Assembly (NCBI GenBank): GCA_030841195.1
Contig: JAVEDA010000509.1
Location: 1 to 7,487, forward strand
Source: Actinomycetota bacterium
GTDB taxonomy: Bacteria; Actinomycetota; Actinomycetes; JACCUZ01
Length of the DNA: 7,487 bases
Reading direction: 5' to 3'
Shown here: piece by piece, positions 5,809-7,487 of the stretch
Layout of the letters: each line of letters starts with the position of its first letter
How positions within the stretch are numbered: position 1 is the stretch's first letter
Notes under the pieces: generated by a model
Told to the model about the DNA's origin: nothing
The model's input: only the letters and a program-made list of their open reading frames with translations
The model's database searches: none
Program-made: the position numbers and the translations under genes

Positions 5809-6564
5809 GTGACCGGGGATCACAGGGAGCAACAGGTCGCTGCCGCGTTCGTCGACCTGGCCGACACGCTGGTCGACGACTTCGACGTGCTCGACTTCCT
5901 GCACAGCCTGGCCGAGCACTGCGTGGCCCTGCTCGACGTGGACGCCGCCGGGCTGGTGATAGCCGACCCGGCCGGCCTGCTCCGGGTGGCGGCGAGCTCC
6001 AGCGAGCAGGTGCGGGTGCTGGAGCTCTTCGAGCTGCAGAACGAGGAAGGCCCCTGTCTCGAGTGCTACCGGACTGGCGTCCCCGTGTCGGCGGACGACC
6101 TGGACGACCCGGACAGCGGCTGGACCCAGTTCGCCGAGGTCACCAGGACCGCCGGGTTCCGGTCGGTCGTCGCCCTGCCGCTGCGGCTGCGGAACCAGAC
6201 CATCGGTGCGCTCAACATGTTCCGGGTGCACCCGGGTCCGCTCACGGCAGCGCACCGGTCCCTGGGGCAGGCGCTCGCCGATGTTGCCACCATCGGCATC
6301 CTGCAGGAGCGCGGCGCGCGCCGGCAGGAGCAGCTCGCTCGCCAGCTGCAGGAGGCGTTGAGCAGCCGCGTCATCATCGAGCAGGCCAAGGGCGTGCTGG
6401 CCGAACGCCGCGGGGTGCACGTGGACGAGGCCTTCCGGGTGCTGCGCCAGTACGCGCGCTCCAAGGGTGAGCGGCTGTCCGACGTCGCCCGACGGGTGAT
6501 CGAGCGCGAGCTCGACCCGGCCGACCTGCCGATGCCGGAGGGAACCCGGAACGAGCCTCGCTAG
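5809..6564 (+). CDS. GAF and ANTAR domain-containing regulator (second of tandem pair)
   Basis: Probable antiterminator paralogous in architecture to its upstream neighbour. From GTG 5809 the product has 251 residues. The GAF domain covers about 15-165 with NEEGPCLECYRTG (Cys83) and VALPLRLRNQTIGALNMFR. A linker helix (ERGARRQEQLARQLQEAL) leads into a classical ANTAR domain (about 185-236) with VIIEQAKGVLAERRG, EAFRVLRQYAR and RLSDVARRVIE. The tail is a short acidic, Pro-rich end. An alternative in-frame GTG at 5773 overlaps the preceding stop as GTGA and would add 12 residues. Start 5809 is preferred because neither site has a Shine-Dalgarno but a -10 sits six bases before 5809, as for a leaderless transcript. 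The two regulators could form homo- or heterodimers through ANTAR (inference). Confidence 0.9.
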   Translation: MTGDHREQQVAAAFVDLADTLVDDFDVLDFLHSLAEHCVALLDVDAAGLVIADPAGLLRVAASSSEQVRVLELFELQNEEGPCLECYRTGVPVSADDLDDPDSGWTQFAEVTRTAGFRSVVALPLRLRNQTIGALNMFRVHPGPLTAAHRSLGQALADVATIGILQERGARRQEQLARQLQEALSSRVIIEQAKGVLAERRGVHVDEAFRVLRQYARSKGERLSDVARRVIERELDPADLPMPEGTRNEPR

Positions 6565-6640
6565 GCAGCCCCTGGCGTGGTTGACTGGTGCTCCGCCCCG
6601 GCCCCGGTGGACCACCTCGCGTCCAGGTCCAGGGGTACCC

Positions 6641-7030
6641 GTGAGCATCAGCTCCAGCACGTCGACCGTGGTACGACGTCGTGACGCGGCCCTGCTGGCC
6701 CGCCGGTACGCCCGGGCCCAGTGCGCCGGCCACACCCCGCCGACGTTGGTCGAGGACGTCGAGCTCGTCGTGAGCGAGCTGGTCACAAACGCGATGAGAC
6801 ACGGTCGTGGCCAGATCACGATGCACCTCGAGGTGGCGCCGGACCGGGTCGTCGTGGGTGTCCAGGACCAGGGGGCCGGCCACCCATCTCCACGGGAGCC
6901 GGACGCCACCGGCGTGAACGGTCGCGGTCTCGCGCTCGTCGCCATTCTCGCCACGGAGTGGGGCGTCCGACTGGCGCCCGCGGGCGGCAAGGTCGTCTGG
7001 TGCGTGCTGACCCCAGCGGTCAGCGGCTGA
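6641..7030 (+). CDS. RsbW-like ATP-binding protein (HATPase_c, anti-sigma factor serine/threonine kinase type)
   Basis: Small GHKL-fold ATPase of the kind that acts as anti-sigma factor and kinase of anti-anti-sigma proteins in partner-switching stress circuits. The 129-residue product shows the N box SELVTNAMRHG (about 45-55, Glu46 and Asn50), the G1 box DQGAG (76-80) and the G2 box NGRGLALV (93-100). The length matches stand-alone RsbW-like domains. No sigma factor or STAS protein is visible nearby, so its partners are unknown. GTG 6641 is chosen with AGGGG 5 nt upstream (6631-6635), giving an N-terminus typical of the family. An in-frame TTG at 6581 would add 20 Pro/Arg-rich residues. The 76-bp gap before it holds TTGACT (6581-6586) without a good -10. 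Its 3' end overlaps the opposite-strand oxidoreductase gene. Confidence 0.88.
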   Translation: MSISSSTSTVVRRRDAALLARRYARAQCAGHTPPTLVEDVELVVSELVTNAMRHGRGQITMHLEVAPDRVVVGVQDQGAGHPSPREPDATGVNGRGLALVAILATEWGVRLAPAGGKVVWCVLTPAVSG

Positions 7031-7487
7031 GGGTCGAGGCCGTCGTTGCCGTCGACGGAGCGATGTTCTGGTTGAGGTGGAAGACGTTCTGCGGGTCGTA
7101 GGTGTCCTTCACGGTGGTCAGCCGGGCCAGCTTCGCGGTGGAGTAGGCCCGGCGTACGCCTGCGGCACCCTCGTCGCCCAGGACGTTGACGTAGACGCCG
7201 GAGGCGAACGGCTCGAGCGTGGCGGCGTAGGACCGTGCGGTCTCGATGCGCGCCTCGTCCTCGCTCGGATCGGTCCACCCGGTGCTCGCGCCGAGCTCGA
7301 ACGCGGTGTCGCGGTGGCTGAACGCGGTGTCGTCCTCGGGCATGTCGGCGATCGCCCCGCCGTACGCCTGCAGCCCGACACCGGGCGCCAACGGGCCGAC
7401 GTCCGCGACCCCGACCATCGTGTCGATGACCTCGTCGGTGAGCTCCCGGAAGTAGTGCCCCTTCGCGTACCGACGGCGCGCGTGCCC
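7020..7487 (-). CDS. FAD-dependent oxidoreductase, berberine-bridge-enzyme (BBE) family, C-terminal part only
   Basis: Only the last 155 residues lie in the window; the N-terminal FAD-binding domain is beyond the right edge. The visible frame reads GHYFRELTDEVID, then AYGGAIADMPEDDTAFSHRD, and ends with the BBE domain: GVYVNVLGDEG, RRAYSTAKLARL, and KDTYDPQNVFHLNQNI. These are the usual C-terminal landmarks of bacterial flavoproteins that oxidise sugars or secondary-metabolite precursors and often carry bicovalent FAD. After the NQNI end there is an unconserved Ser/Thr/Ala tail of about 14 residues. The substrate cannot be inferred. The stop codon (7020-7022) lies inside the 3' end of the convergent ATPase gene, an 11-bp tail-to-tail overlap, so no separate terminator sits between them. 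Confidence 0.92.
   Translation of the reverse strand, partial: GHARRRYAKGHYFRELTDEVIDTMVGVADVGPLAPGVGLQAYGGAIADMPEDDTAFSHRDTAFELGASTGWTDPSEDEARIETARSYAATLEPFASGVYVNVLGDEGAAGVRRAYSTAKLARLTTVKDTYDPQNVFHLNQNIAPSTATTASTLSR

Noticed and set aside
6633..6638. GGGTAC as a SigB/SigF-type -10 for the RsbW-like gene
   Set aside because: It ends two bases before the GTG start, which would put the transcription start inside the gene, and no GTTT-like -35 is present at the right distance.
5695..7278. A 527-codon minus-strand open frame across the second GAF-ANTAR and ATPase genes
   Set aside because: It lies antisense to two genes with recognisable domains and has no recognisable motifs or ribosome binding site.
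1..7487. CRISPR array, tRNA, rRNA, insertion sequence or phage attachment site
   Set aside because: No regular repeat-spacer pattern, cloverleaf, transposase motif or flanking direct repeats were seen on either strand.

Overview
The window is high-GC DNA with dense gene packing, GTG starts, purine-rich Shine-Dalgarno sites and characteristic actinobacterial families: a PBP4-type carboxypeptidase divergent from inorganic pyrophosphatase, a RipA-like NlpC/P60 hydrolase, a DivIVA-like coiled-coil protein, GAF-ANTAR regulators and a small RsbW-type ATPase. The source is almost certainly an actinobacterium. The content recalls Geodermatophilales-type genomes, but that finer placement is a guess. 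The region looks chromosomal: I see no mobile element, tRNA, rRNA or CRISPR array.

Layout. (1) Positions 1-1213, minus strand: a D-Ala-D-Ala carboxypeptidase (dacB type), cut by the left edge just before its KTG box. It is divergent across an 89-bp gap from ppa (1303-1809, plus). (2) Positions 1810-1938: a convergent gap holding two oppositely oriented copies of a 22-nt palindromic element, each about 20 nt past the stop codon it faces. (3) Positions 1939-4052, minus strand: a secreted RipA-like peptidoglycan endopeptidase, then a histidine-rich membrane protein whose start overlaps the hydrolase stop (GTGA). The hydrolase leader holds a regularly spaced GTCACA array, a Crp-like dyad and a long inverted repeat. 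(4) Positions 4276-4749, minus strand: a DivIVA-like coiled-coil protein with its own promoter and tandem 3' hairpins. (5) Positions 5066-7030, plus strand: two GAF-ANTAR regulators in tandem, then an RsbW-like ATPase. The second GAF-ANTAR gene appears to have its own promoter and a leaderless GTG start. (6) Positions 7020-7487, minus strand: the C-terminal end of a BBE-family FAD-dependent oxidoreductase, overlapping the ATPase gene tail to tail by 11 bp.

Together, the left and middle parts form an envelope-growth neighbourhood: PBP4, an NlpC/P60 hydrolase with a co-translated membrane partner, and a DivIVA-like scaffold. The right part is a signalling module: two ligand-sensing antiterminator-type proteins and a probable anti-sigma kinase. 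Nothing amounts to a clearly new system. The most interesting signals are non-coding: the convergent palindromes, the GTCACA array before the hydrolase, and the leaderless promoter inside the ANTAR pair.
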